A DNA stretch of 27,787 bases from Terana coerulea (Eukaryota; Basidiomycota; Agaricomycetes; Polyporales; Phanerochaetaceae), in NCBI GenBank assembly GCA_024811115.1, contig JAKOGH010000317.1, positions 1 through 27,787 of the forward strand, in the 5' to 3' direction. Each line of letters opens with the position of its first letter. Position 1 is the stretch's first letter. Shown here piece after piece: positions 19,441 to 27,787 of the stretch. Below the pieces are notes generated by a model. The model made no database searches, was not told the DNA's origin, and was given only the letters and a program-made list of their open reading frames with translations. Made by a program: the position numbers and the translations under genes.

Positions 19441-19810
19441 GTTCGTTGCTGGTGGGGGATGCGTGGTGCCTATTCATGAAAGCACCGTCCATAAGCCGTG
19501 CATGCACGGCCATGGACGGCTCTGAGTAGCAGCGGTGGATGCGGCGAGAGGGCCACGTACCTCGTTTGCGAGGGAGCCCCTCCCTTCAACAGCCTTGCTC
19601 GATAACTCACGCGTCCCACTCTTGTGTGGTGTCGCTTGGGTCCTGGTGTCGCGGTAGGTGGTCGCTGACGCAGCTAACGCGTCGGTTAGGAATGAGGGAC
19701 CGAGGGAATGAAAGATGACGCCAACCAAACGCTGAAGGCTTCCAAAGACGTTAAGGCGCTTCAATATACCCCGGTAAGTTATGACCATTCTGTACAATAA
19801 CACACGCGAA

Positions 19811-19885
19811 GCCGCTATGGCGTAGTTGTTAATCTACTGGGCCCATTTACCCAGGTGATTCTGGGTTCAAGTCCTTCTGGGTGCA
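19811..19885 (+). other. tRNA-like sequence (SINE head or tRNA pseudogene)
   Basis: TGGCGTAGTTG (19818-19828) fits the Pol III A box and GGTTCAAGTCC (19864-19874) is a perfect B box, 35 nt apart. A 75-nt cloverleaf can be drawn. The acceptor stem pairs at 5 of 7 positions (one GU). The anticodon stem CTGGG/CCCAG is perfect, but its loop has 8 nt, D-stem pairing is poor and the T stem has two mismatches. No anticodon with a U33 can be set. A decoding tRNA is therefore unlikely; a tRNA-derived SINE head or a pseudogene is the better reading. Confidence 0.55.
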
Positions 19886-19899
19886 TTGTGGTTATTTCT

Positions 19900-20760
19900 G
19901 GTCATCTTTTTTGAGCCTCGGCCCATTAACAAAAGCATACAGTGTGAATTACTTTGGTCGTCTGTGAAGCAGTCACTCTTTTAGAGCTATTGTGATATTT
20001 AAAATTGATTGTAACTTGTTGTTCAACTGTGGCAAATGGCAATTATATAAGAATATAGACATTCTAGGCAAAAGCAGCTCTTTTTAGCAATTGTACAGAG
20101 CTTATATATTAGGTTATAAAGGTAATATTAAAGAGCTTCAGACTTGTCATTAACAATATCCTTAAAGCTTTGTGCACTTTGAAAACCAGTTTAATAAGGA
20201 ATCCATTATGCATTTATGTGCCAACTAGGCTGAAATAGAGAATAGTAGCTACATTAACTCTAAAAGTGTAATAGTATAAGTATATAGATTAGCTGATTGG
20301 CAGAAAAAGGAGGACATAGAACTAAATTAGCTTTAAGCAATACAATAATAAGAGTCCAAGTAATAAATAAAAGCAATAGCAAAATAAGTGTCATAAGCTC
20401 TAGATAATGTCATAAATATGATACAAATAACAAGCAAATAATTAAAAGGCTAATGATAAGCTACTGATAAAATATGCAATAGTGAGAAATTAGATAAAAA
20501 GAAATATAGTAAATGAGCTAATGAAAGAATGCAATAAGGCATTGGTAAGGGATAAAAAGTCAATTAGGCAGTAAAAAGCCATTAATAATCAGCAGATTAG
20601 AATGTTAAAAAGGCAATGGGCTGTTTAGCAAGCTAATAGATGTAGATTAGCTAAATAAACTATATTTTAAGAATACATTTTCACAAAAAGCGAAAAAGAG
20701 CATAATAAACAACTTAGTGTTAAATAAGAAGCATAAAGCATAGATTAGAAAGAGGGGTTT
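19900..20760. other. AT-rich non-coding tract
   Basis: About 860 bp dominated by A, T and G, with words such as AATAAG, TTAGC and AAAAGC scattered irregularly and no open frame of note. It forms the right arm of the 18288-20769 island. No clear tandem unit was found. Confidence 0.6.
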
Positions 20761-20769
20761 TTCCAGATG

Positions 20770-20902
20770 ATGTTGCTACACACTTCAGTAATGCAGCTAC
20801 ACAGCACTACGGAGATCTACGGCGCCATGCACCATCACTACAAATGCTACAAATGCCGGTGTAGAATGCCCTGAACTACGGACATTTAGGCTTTTCCTGA
20901 TG
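20770..20902 (+). repeat. 133-bp inverted repeat, left arm
   Basis: Starts ATGTTGCTACACAC and ends TTTTCCTGATG. It is the reverse complement of 21363-21495 with about two mismatches in 133. Its outer end coincides exactly with the right end of the 18288-20769 island. TGTAGC/GCTACA words recur inside it. Confidence 0.85.
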
Positions 20903-20904
20903 AA

Positions 20905-21252
20905 GGCGTACTCTGAAGGAGGGGAGCCATAGGGGTGTACCTGTTATACCTTGCAGTGCCCGATGGTAGTCAACTTCTACGATGCGCCACCCGACATGTT
21001 GATGAGAATTCAACTTCACAAGTGCTGTGGACAATGAAACACTCTCACACACGTTAGACCTTGATAGACTGTAGGATCACAGTCGGCGACGCACATAGTT
21101 TGATAATGCCAGCGAAGGCTGTGAGACCGCTCTAAGTAAGGAGATGCAGCATCACGAGGAGGACACCTGCACCAGTCGGATCGGGATTTGGAGATGATAG
21201 GAGATGGCATTGGCGTCCGTGTCAAAGGAGCTGGCGTGAGATCATCGGCCAT
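20905..21252 (-). pseudogene. Membrane-protein family fragment, copy C
   Basis: The segment aligns with 9600-9900 (the proposed ectodomain of paralogue B) along most of its length. Shared stretches include GTAAGGA.ATGCAGCATC, CGGATCGGGATTTGGAGATG against TGGATCAGGATCGAGAGATG, and GATGGTAGTCAACTTCTA. On the minus strand EVDYHRALQGITGTPLWLP corresponds to GVDYHQDSASYNGQTPVSAP of B. Stops interrupt the frame, so this is a fragment without stalk, helix or tail. It sits between the two arms of the 133-bp inverted repeat. Confidence 0.5.
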
Positions 21253-21265
21253 GGATACCGCCTCT

Positions 21266-21362
21266 CTAACAAAGATATCCGCAGATACTTTGGTTCGCGA
21301 AGGGTCCGGCTCGCAAGGCGGACGCGCGTGAGGCTAATTAACAGACTATCAGACTGTAGCTC
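21266..21362 (+). repeat. 97-bp dispersed repeat, copy 1
   Basis: Starts TAACAAAGATATCCGCAG and ends CTGTAGCTC, directly next to the right inverted-repeat arm. It is almost identical to 24586-24682 (a few substitutions and one indel). Function and family are unknown. Confidence 0.8.
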
Positions 21363-21495
21363 CATCAGGAAACGCCTAAATGTCCGTAGTTCCGGGCATT
21401 CTACACCGGCATTTGTAGCATTTGTAGTGATGGTGCATGGCGCCGTAGATCTCCGTAGTGCTGTGTAGCTGCATTACTGAAGTGTGTAGCAACAT
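21363..21495 (-). repeat. 133-bp inverted repeat, right arm
   Basis: Reverse complement of 20770-20902, about 98% identical. It starts CATCAGGAAACGCC and ends GTAGCAACAT. A TTTTCCCTGATG end resembling the inner border also occurs at about 23130-23141, hinting at other members of the family. Confidence 0.85.
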
Positions 21496-21613
21496 GTAGT
21501 GGCTGCAGCATAGGTTAATGTATATTAATGCTTTCTGAAGAACGATGGATGTTTCTAGTCTCAACATGATCTAATGTAGCAATGATACTGGTATACATTG
21601 GCATAATAAAGAC

Positions 21614-22112
21614 GTGCGTTCAAATTCCTCTGCCTTCACCTCAGCCCCATTCTTCATCTTTGAACCCAAGGATCTTGCCCATGTTTTGCCGGACGTGCCG
21701 GCATCTACACGATATCGTCTACAGCAGGGACGACTAGGTCGTCTGGCGAGCCTCGTTCTTATCTTACCCATTCGACGACCCACGGCACGCAGTCAAGCAC
21801 CCACAATGCAAGGCTAGGGCGGAGATAGACTGGAAGGGCGAGCTGCAGAAGAGAATACGGGCGGAAAACATCCTGCTCGCCAAGTCGACAGCGAAGAGCG
21901 CTGTGATCGATGCCGAGGGGGCGCTCCAGCTCGGAGACGATGACGAGGAGCACCCCACGGGACGCGCTCCGGACGCTGGTGGCTGCCGTGTACGGCAGCG
22001 GCTGGGCACCGCAGGTGAGTCCGACAACCTCGAGTGGGTGGACTACGTACTCGGCAGCAACTCGACGGGGGCGGGTGGAATGCTCGGCCAAGACAGAGGA
22101 GTGCGCAGGTGA
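21614..22112 (+). pseudogene. Unassigned charged protein, coding-like
   Basis: Two adjoining plus-strand frames look coding. The first (21614-21817) contains PFFIFEPKDLAHVLPDVPAS. The second, open without an ATG from 21738 to the TGA at 22110-22112, contains DWKGELQKRIRAENILLAKS, AVIDAEGALQLGDDDEEH and EWVDYVLGSNSTGAGGMLG. Charge pattern and heptad-like spacing suggest a helical, possibly coiled-coil, segment. I do not recognise the family. The frame change between the parts may be an indel or an unseen intron. Confidence 0.35.
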
Positions 22113-23127
22113 GGCAGACTTGCCTTCGAGTGCTCAAGTTCTGAAATGCCCGCCCTGAAGTACAGGCACTCAACAGATGACGCACGCGTTTGATGATTTT
22201 TCGTGCGACTCTCCGAGGCTTTCCTTCACTTTCTCTCCTCCCCCATCATCTGCTACACCCGCTGCCAGCATACACCTCGACTTTTTGTCAGCTTCGACAT
22301 GACGCAATGCTCCGACCTAGCCTACGGCCCTTGCCTATCCAGTGGATTCATTCGGTAGGCTGTAATTTCCTGCTGCGAAGAATCCCTATCCGATGATCAA
22401 GCAGCAGTACAACCTGGAAGCCAGATTGCACGGTTTGTAGGCAGCAAAGAGGAGGACGCAAGTGACAGCGAACGGTGAAGACAAATCTGTACCCACCACT
22501 GCCAACGAGGGCGCCGACCATGGGCCCTGCAAGTGCCGAAGCGTGTTGACGACGGCTGCCGCCCCCCACCCACTCGCGCCCGCCGCCGGCCGTTGTCCAT
22601 ATAATATGTCAGAGGTATGCAAACAAGCAACTCAGTTTTACTCATGCCTCACAGTACTGTTGCAGCACGCCTCAGTACGTTAGGGTAGGTATGGCTGGTA
22701 AGGAGATGTCGAGCGTGGGTCTGGAAGAGTGCCCGTAAGTTGACCTATCCCACACTACTTATCAAATGCTAACCTACCATACGCCGCAGATCATATGCAT
22801 GAACTGAGATACTCGCCTGGCCACTCATTCCTTGCATCTGTGTAGCATGATTTGTAGTCCTGTTCTGTTATAACAGGTATATGTAGACTAGTGCCATGTA
22901 TCTATTTCTGTAATATATATTGTTGATCACAGGTATCTTGTGCACGTAATAATGCAAACGCTGTTTTGCAGAGTGAAATCGCGAGTACTACCTGACTGCT
23001 ACGGCCACTACGGCTTTGCTACATTGTGCTACAGAGCTTAGAGTGGCAGCTACCCAGCGCTACGTAAAGGGGACTTGTCTACTGGGCTACTATTTCTATG
23101 GAGGCTACGTAGCACTGTGTAGCTTTG
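22113..23127. other. No gene recognised
   Basis: The 1 kb before the gag remnant holds only overlapping short frames around 22386-22680, and then (22840-23130) sequence rich in CTAC/GTAG words like the 133-bp inverted-repeat arms. No ends could be matched, so no element is called here. Confidence 0.4.
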
Positions 23128-23139
23128 CTAATTTTCCCT

Positions 23140-24145
23140 GATGTCCTCGAGAGCCTCAAATTCATCGGTGGCAGCCCAGGCCTTCGTCATTGATCTCAAC
23201 AATCTTCGCAGCAGGTGCAGGCGAAGAGGCAGACATCGTCCGGACGGCGCTGCCGTGAGAGTCCTCGCAACGCTTGCGCGGTCGGAGTGCTTCTTCCTTG
23301 ACGGGCAGATATTCGCCCGGTGCCCTTCCGGCGCACTTGAAGCAAGTGATGTTGTCGTCGTGGTCAGACTCATCCGATGACAACGACAGCCTCCGACCTC
23401 TACCACCACCACCTTCGACCTATCTGCTTCACCCTTGCCTCTACTCCGGAACTTCGCTCGGGAATCTGTCGCATTGGCCTCGTCAGGCTCGTCAGACTCG
23501 TCCTTAGACTTCAAGCTGAAACAGGCTGACAGTCAAGCGAGACTGCGCTTCTCGCGCGCAACAGCGGCAGGAGTTTGGCGGAGAGGGCGGTCGCGTAGGG
23601 TAGTAGGGTTCTGGGAGTTAAAGATATTAATGGCGGCATCATAGGGCGGTGACAATGTGCTTGAAGGACGTAGGGACAGACGAGATGAGGGCGTCTGTGA
23701 AGGTCCTGTCCTCAAGGTTGATGCCGGCCTCCGAGATTTCCTCTCTCAGCTAAAGGAGACGATTGAGGTGCTCCTGCATCTTCAAGTCATTCTCGCAAGT
23801 CAAGCGAGAACAGGCGCTTCTGCGCGTTTGCCTCCGAAATGGCGGTCGTTTGCCCGAAGCGAACCTTCATCGCAGAAATGACATCGTTCGGGGCCTTCGC
23901 GGTGGATGCAATGTTTATGAAAATCGGGTGGGGAGCTTGCTGACGAGCGCCGCCAGCAAAGCATTCCCTCGGCCTCCCTTGTCCACAGGAACTGCCACGG
24001 CGGTCAGCAGAGTCTTCCCATTTGATCCCAGCGCAGTGAAGTTGACCCGCTGGATCCATGTCCGATAATTTGTCCCATCTGCCTTCAGCAATGGGACGGA
24101 CGCGAACACCTTCTGGATGGTGTCGGCAGCGCTCGGCATGTTCAA
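23140..24145 (-). pseudogene. Copia-type gag (decayed)
   Basis: The minus-strand start at 24145 gives MPSAADTIQKVFASVPLLKA and DGTNYRTWIQRVNFTALGSN, the usual N-terminus of copia gag (L.GTNY..W). Further on, APNDVISAMKVRFGQ, EANAQKRLFSLDLRE, then KMQEHLNRLL and EEISEAGINLEDRTFTDAL in other frames follow the gag order. Near 23350, CFKC and GHRANIC together make a CX2CX4HX4C zinc knuckle split by a one-base shift. Several stops and frameshifts are present. No pol or LTR could be placed next to it. Gag coats the element's RNA in the particle (family knowledge). Confidence 0.75.
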
Positions 24146-24585
24146 CAGGGGCGTGGGAGGGCGTGAAGGAGAGGCGTGGGAGAGCGCCGAGGGGGTACCA
24201 GGTTCGACTGCACAGAGGAGGATGGCGTGGAACTGGGAGATTCAGAAGCAGCACGCCCGGCGTACAATTTGATCCACCTGTATGGAGGCGATGGGGGCGG
24301 CCCAGGATTCGTCGCAGACATCGAGAGGACGGTTTTCACGGTTGGAGCAAGGTTGCTCGATGCAAGGGACCCAATGGTTCCCGGGCGCCTGTTCCGGATC
24401 GTCTGCAACGATCGGAGATGTCGTCTTTATCGAAGACGTGCACGGCGTTGTCACAGGGTTGCTGCAAACCGGTGCGGCGACTGGACATGCAGCGAGAAGG
24501 AGTGTCGAAAGAAAAGGAGTGGGTGAGTGACAACCCGATGAGCGAGAGTTGACGACGGTGTCAAAACCTCTAGGGGCTCATAACC
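24146..24585. other. Upstream flank of the gag remnant; no gene recognised
   Basis: This should hold the leader or 5' LTR of the copia fragment if complete, but no TG..CA pair with a duplicated partner was found. Frames on both strands here are mutually overlapping and motif-free. Confidence 0.35.
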
Positions 24586-24682
24586 TAACAAAGATATCCG
24601 CAGATACTTTGGTTCGCGAAGGGTCCGGCTCGCAAGGCGGACAGCGCGTGAAGCTAATCAACAGACTATCAGGCTGTAGCTC
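24586..24682 (+). repeat. 97-bp dispersed repeat, copy 2
   Basis: Near-identical to 21266-21362. Parts are repeated again just downstream: AATCAACAGACTATCAG.CTGTA at about 24656 and 24718, and CTCAGGATGTGGGAAAGTC at about 24681 and 24800. This region is therefore a small cluster of overlapping duplications. Confidence 0.75.
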
Positions 24683-25293
24683 AGGATGTGGGAAAGTCAC
24701 TGTATATGTAGTTACCTAATCAACAGACTATCAGACTGTACTGTAGAGTGCGAGCGAGTAAGTACAAGGAATGTCCGTGAAAGGCAAAGGTATCGCATGC
24801 TCAGGATGTGGGAAAGTCACTGAGCGTGCTGGATGCAAAGCGCAGGCATATAAGGAAATGAAGGTGACTCGATACCGGGCATCGTAATTAAGGGACAAGG
24901 GACTGTAACGAAGGCAAAAGGGTAAACGGCGCCCGTACTAAGAGACGGAACTAGCAGCCTTTGTAGCACAGCCGCGGCGAGTCCATGGGCGCTTCGCGCC
25001 GATGCGCTGCACCTCGTCGTACAACTTCGACACTCTCAGAATACCAGAAACGTGTAGATAGAGTTGGGCCCGAATATCTCCGTATACTAAGAGCGTCAGC
25101 TACATTCGTATCACGTAGAAAGTCAACGCATATACTCAGCTTCTATGAGTGCAGTGCTTCGTTGACGTATTTTCTTGAACCTCAGCTCGACGCAACTCGC
25201 CAGAAGTGTGCCTGAAGTTACAGGTTGCTACGCAGGCATCTCACGTTTATTCATTGTTGTGGCACGGTGCCCTGGGCTTAAAATTGGGCGCAT
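24683..25293. other. Short duplications, otherwise no gene recognised
   Basis: Apart from the two short duplicated words described for 24586-24682, the stretch has only one frame of about 75 codons (24985-25215) with no motif. Confidence 0.4.
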
Positions 25294-25605
25294 GTCAGTA
25301 AGCGAAGTAGATCGGACATGAAGGTCTGGGGCTTGAAAGCGTGCAACACGGTCGTCACTAGTGAAGCTCGAGATGCGGCGGTGACCAAACAATGTGCAAA
25401 TAGACACGATTATGTGGATCTAGAGAGGCGCGCGATTTCGGGCGTCTGGGTGGAAGTCGAACAAAGTTCGCATCCACCACCGAGGTAGCCACCACTTGCA
25501 GGGATTGCTCACCACTGTGCTTAGAAAGGCCCTTGAGGATCCCGCAGACGGCGAAGTTGAAAACCTGCTACATTCGCTCGAGTACGCATTTCGCTTTAGC
25601 CATAA
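25294..25605 (+). repeat. Dispersed segment, copy 2 (first copy near 15.3 kb)
   Basis: Collinear with 15319-15700: GGACATGAAGGTCTGG, CAAACAATGTGCAAATAGAC, GAGAGGC and GAAGTCGAAC occur in the same order, followed by TAGAAAG..CCCGCAG. It is shorter by several small deletions. Sequence on each side of the two copies is unlike, so this looks like a unit rather than a large duplicated block. Confidence 0.5.
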
Positions 25606-26620
25606 CCACCAGCTTTATCACGATTTGCAACAGAGTGATGCTCAAGACTTCTGGATGTAATCGAGTCTATGCGACCAGCATCCATCGTCGAATCCCAGTT
25701 GCCCATCCTCGACACCACCTTTACCGCCACTGCACTTACCCCGCTTTAACAGGCCATCGCTGGCTTGCAAGGTACGTGGACTATACTCCGCTGTATCTGT
25801 GCACTGACTAAGAAGTATACTATAGCATGACCCTGTTGTGTGTGCCAGACGAAGCCCGTGTTGGGAACGCATTGTAAGGGGGTACCGTTCCAGCTATGGA
25901 CGAACTATGCTCGTGGATGCCCACACCTCGACGCCCCCTCGTGCACGTACTACCAAAATCCACAAGGAAAGACCTCCTTCGTGCGTTCCACAGCATTCCT
26001 GTGTCTCCACTCGCTGAGACAGCGCTTCACTAACCTTCACAGCGTCAGCACGCTCTTGCACTTCACGAACACTGCTCTAACACGCCGGACTGTGTCACGC
26101 CCCTCGCACCTAGAAGATGTACATTCAAGTTCTTTGATGCTTGCCAACCCCTTGAACGTTTACATCCAGTACCTCCGCCACTTCCGAAGTCGTTCTCATG
26201 CCGCGCGGCCAATGAGCGAGGGTACGTCGCTAGGTTTTCCCGCGAGGGTCAGCGCTCTGAACACGGTCCCTTTTGTATAGTAGCTGGTGTACAGCTTTGC
26301 GCTCATTCGAATGATGAGTGATGGGACGTCTCAGTCACCACGGAACAGTTTGCTTACTCTCGCAAGGTTCGAGTTAGCCGACCCGCCATTGCCCCGCCAC
26401 ATACATCACGAGCACGGAAATGGACAAGGAGTTGCGCATACCTACCAGGGAAGTGATCTTTATCTTGCGCCTGTTTTTGTTGCGCGGTTTACGAAGGCTT
26501 CCGGTAGTTCATAGTATCTCCTTCCGCTCTAGAGTCGACATGCACACACATGAGAGGATGATTATGACAACAGCCATTGTGGTTGCTCGGGAACGACAGC
26601 TATTCCATAATAGATGATTC
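25606..26620 (+). pseudogene. Unassigned coding-like sequence with a good intron
   Basis: A 54-nt intron at 25772-25825 has GTACGT, a branch-like ACTGACTAAG and CTATAG. Across it one frame reads LACK|HDPVVCARRSPCWER and stays open to about 26020 (REGYRSSYGRTMLVD-like text near 25895). Another frame further on gives CTFKFFDACQPLERLHPVPP and AANERGYVARFSREGQRSEH (about 26110-26260) before a TGA. The pieces look like exons of one or two broken genes. No family is recognised and no start codon can be set. Confidence 0.3.
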
Positions 26621-26821
26621 GCATCCTAGTTCAGGTGCAAGGCTTTGTGAAGGTGGAAACTTGGCGATAAGGACGCCGAATGAGCTGAAGACGGGGCAAG
26701 GGCGTAGTTGCTCGAAAAGGAAGGCGGGAGCTCCTGAACCTAACAAGTACAAACACTGGCGAGTAGCCGCTGTCCCCCATACTTACACCTGGCACCAGAT
26801 TGGGGAGAATTATGGGGATTG

Positions 26822-27015
26822 TATCAAAATAACGGGTCGCGCGGGTGGGAACGTCGGGCGGCGGGAAGGCAAACACGCGAGCATTCACATTACATTTCGA
26901 GTCGCTATGTAGTCTAGTGAGTCACATCCGATAAATCCGATGTAAATAAGGATGAACAGAGAGCGCACGAGGCGCCGTGAGTTCAAGCTCGACAACTCAA
27001 CCAATAAATTCAACA
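26822..27015 (+). mobile_element. Solo LTR, copy 2
   Basis: 194 bp, about 93-94% identical to 13146-13339. It begins TATCAAAAT, where copy 1 has TGTCAAAAC, and ends TTCAACA. It is flanked by a perfect 5-bp duplication GATTG (26817-26821 and 27016-27020). The changed second base (G to A) hides the usual TG start, but the TSD and the alignment fix the border. Confidence 0.85.
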
Positions 27016-27073
27016 GATTGAGTATCAGTGCACTAGCGTGCAGCACTAGAACGCATGGCAACGGGTGTGAGTT

Positions 27074-27380
27074 TGTTGAATGATACTCTGGATGTAGACG
27101 TGCAGCGCATACAGCGTGTACACTCCTACCAAGGTCTAGAGGAAGCTAGGATGGTTACTCACCTGTACGTTGGTTGATACACATGTTAGTGGGTTGAGAG
27201 TTGTAAGAGTGTTATTGAGTATGGCGCAGAGGCTGCCTTATATACAACACAGGGTGGCTGTACACAAACAGATACAAATAGGTATCAGGACAATGGACAA
27301 TAGGCATCGTCATGGTGGAACCTGGTAGAACAATAGAGAAGATATGAGCAGAGTGCTTACGGCGTCTATCCGACTCAACA
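27074..27380 (-). mobile_element. 3' LTR of a minus-strand copia element
   Basis: 307 bp with matching 6-bp inverted ends TGTTGA..TCAACA. It lies just downstream, in minus-strand sense, of the RNase H coding end and of a polypurine tract. On the minus strand TGTATATAAGG (about 27237-27247) is a likely TATA box of the LTR promoter. The other LTR lies beyond the right edge, so the TSD cannot be checked; the left 5 bp would be GAGTT (27069-27073). Confidence 0.75.
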
Positions 27381-27392
27381 CTCCTCCTAACC
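27381..27392 (-). other. Polypurine tract of the copia element
   Basis: The minus strand reads GGTTAGGAGGAG immediately before the LTR's TGTTGA. A purine run touching the 3' LTR is the plus-strand primer site of LTR retrotransposons. Position and sequence agree with the LTR border chosen. Confidence 0.7.
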
Positions 27393-27418
27393 TAGCATGG
27401 CGTATTGCCTGCGCTGGT

Positions 27419-27787
27419 TTAGTCAGCGCTAGTTAGCAGTGATGCGAAGTCCGAGCATGGCCGGAACTTCTCGATCTTAATCCTGGCCAGATTCTTAGTG
27501 AAAATATCTGCGGATTGTCAACACCAGTGCACGAAGAGTACTTCGACGTGGCCAGCTTCAACGACATTGCGAATGTAGTGATAGCGGATGTCGATGTGTT
27601 TGGTGCGCTTTTCAGTAATGGGATTTTCTGAAACGAATAGAGTGCCCTGGTTGTCGCTGCAGATGGGTACTTTCTCGAAGTTGTAACCGAGTTCAGCGAG
27701 GATGTTTTGAATCCACATGACTTCTCGGGAGCAGTTGCTGAGTGCCATATATTTGGCATCTTTAGTCAACATTGCTACAGACTTCTG
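27419..27787 (-). pseudogene. Copia-type polyprotein, RNase H end (partial, two frameshifts)
   Basis: On the minus strand the frame from 27772 reads LTKDAKYMALSNCSREVMWI, ICSDNQGTLFVSENP and KRTKHIDIRYHYIRN, and ends VEVLFVHWC. These are the classic Ty1/copia RNase H blocks (AEY.ALS..REV.W, CDNQ.., RTKHIDIRYHFIR). The expected end T..NPADIFTK is split over two further frames: TGVDNP, then ADIFTKNLARIKIEKFR, running to a TAA at 27419. Two single-base losses therefore break the last 40 residues. The rest of the element lies off the right edge. Confidence 0.88.

Larger units (their letters stand above)
18288..20769 (+). mobile_element. 2.48 kb island with CATCTG inverted termini
   Basis: The left end CATCTGAAAAACCCCCCTTA and the reversed right end CATCTGGAAAAACCCCTCTT match over about 24 bp. 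The composition changes sharply: AT-rich 18290-18640, very GC-rich 18740-19440, mixed to 19800, then strongly AT-rich to 20760. A further copy of the left terminus in the same direction, CATCTGAGAAATCCCCTT, lies at 18544, so the island may be composite. No target duplication is evident: the right end abuts another repeat at 20770. No transposase frame is present. It is either a large non-autonomous DNA transposon or a composite of several. Confidence 0.5.

Noticed and set aside
18969..19529. 186-codon plus-strand frame
   Set aside because: It runs through the GC-rich tandem repeat and is composed of low-complexity Arg/Ala/Cys/Val. Both strands are open over much of the array, as expected from composition.
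18288..20769. Helitron interpretation of the island
   Set aside because: The ends form inverted repeats rather than 5'-TC with a CTRR-3' hairpin end, and no Rep/helicase sequence is present.
22845..23141. Element bounded by GTAGC-rich ends
   Set aside because: The sequence is rich in CTAC/GTAG like the 133-bp arms, but the two ends do not align well enough and no TSD was found.
25840..26280. 146-codon plus-strand frame as a gene
   Set aside because: It begins just after the proposed intron and overlaps another equally open frame. Composition gives no reason to prefer it and no motif is seen.

Overview
The window looks like a gene-poor, transposon-dense stretch of a filamentous basidiomycete (Agaricomycetes-type) nuclear genome. 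The evidence is short introns (54-74 nt) with GT..AG ends and CTAAC-like branch points, a small secreted protein of a fungal type, TATA boxes, a poly(A)-tailed LINE, copia-like fragments, hAT-type MITEs, and almost no long intact reading frame. I cannot name the species. No bacterial operon, rRNA, CRISPR array or intact tRNA gene is visible.

Layout. 1-3025: decayed 3' part of a non-LTR retrotransposon (RT thumb, RNase H, C-terminal zinc-finger region, an extra small ORF, poly(A) tail). 3477-4162: the best host-gene candidate, a small secreted protein with TATA box, signal peptide and one intron, but with an odd frame at the start of exon 2. 5454-6654 and 8284-10062: two decayed paralogues, both on the minus strand, of a single-pass membrane protein; they share the membrane-proximal sequence, a phase-1 intron and a tail motif. 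A third fragment of the family lies at 20905-21252 between 133-bp inverted repeats. 10699-12258: two copies of a 356-359 bp MITE and a GGTTC-rich element. All carry 8-bp target-site duplications, and one MITE sits inside the terminus of the other element. 13146-14976: a solo LTR with a 5-bp TSD, directly upstream of a CRE/TATA promoter and a two-intron gene start that runs into a 1.26 kb inverted-repeat element. 15.3-16.6 kb: duplicated and coding-like but broken sequence. 17089-17834: MFS transporter pseudogene (minus).

18288-20769: a 2.5 kb island bounded by CATCTG..CAGATG inverted termini. It is AT-rich outside, has a GC-rich tandem-repeat core, and contains a tRNA-like Pol III head. 20770-21495: the inverted-repeat cassette. 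21.6-22.1 kb: an unassigned charged reading frame. 23140-24150: decayed copia gag (minus). 24.6-26.6 kb: short dispersed repeats, the second copy of the 15.3 kb segment and unassigned coding-like sequence with a good intron. 26822-27015: second copy of the solo LTR, with its own TSD. 27074-27787: LTR, polypurine tract and RNase H end of a minus-strand copia element that runs off the window.

The genes do not form a pathway. The main information is the insertion history: several TE families can be bounded to the base by their target-site duplications, and one nested insertion can be read in order. Most host-like sequence has become pseudogenes. Assignments come from reading motifs by eye; no database search was run.
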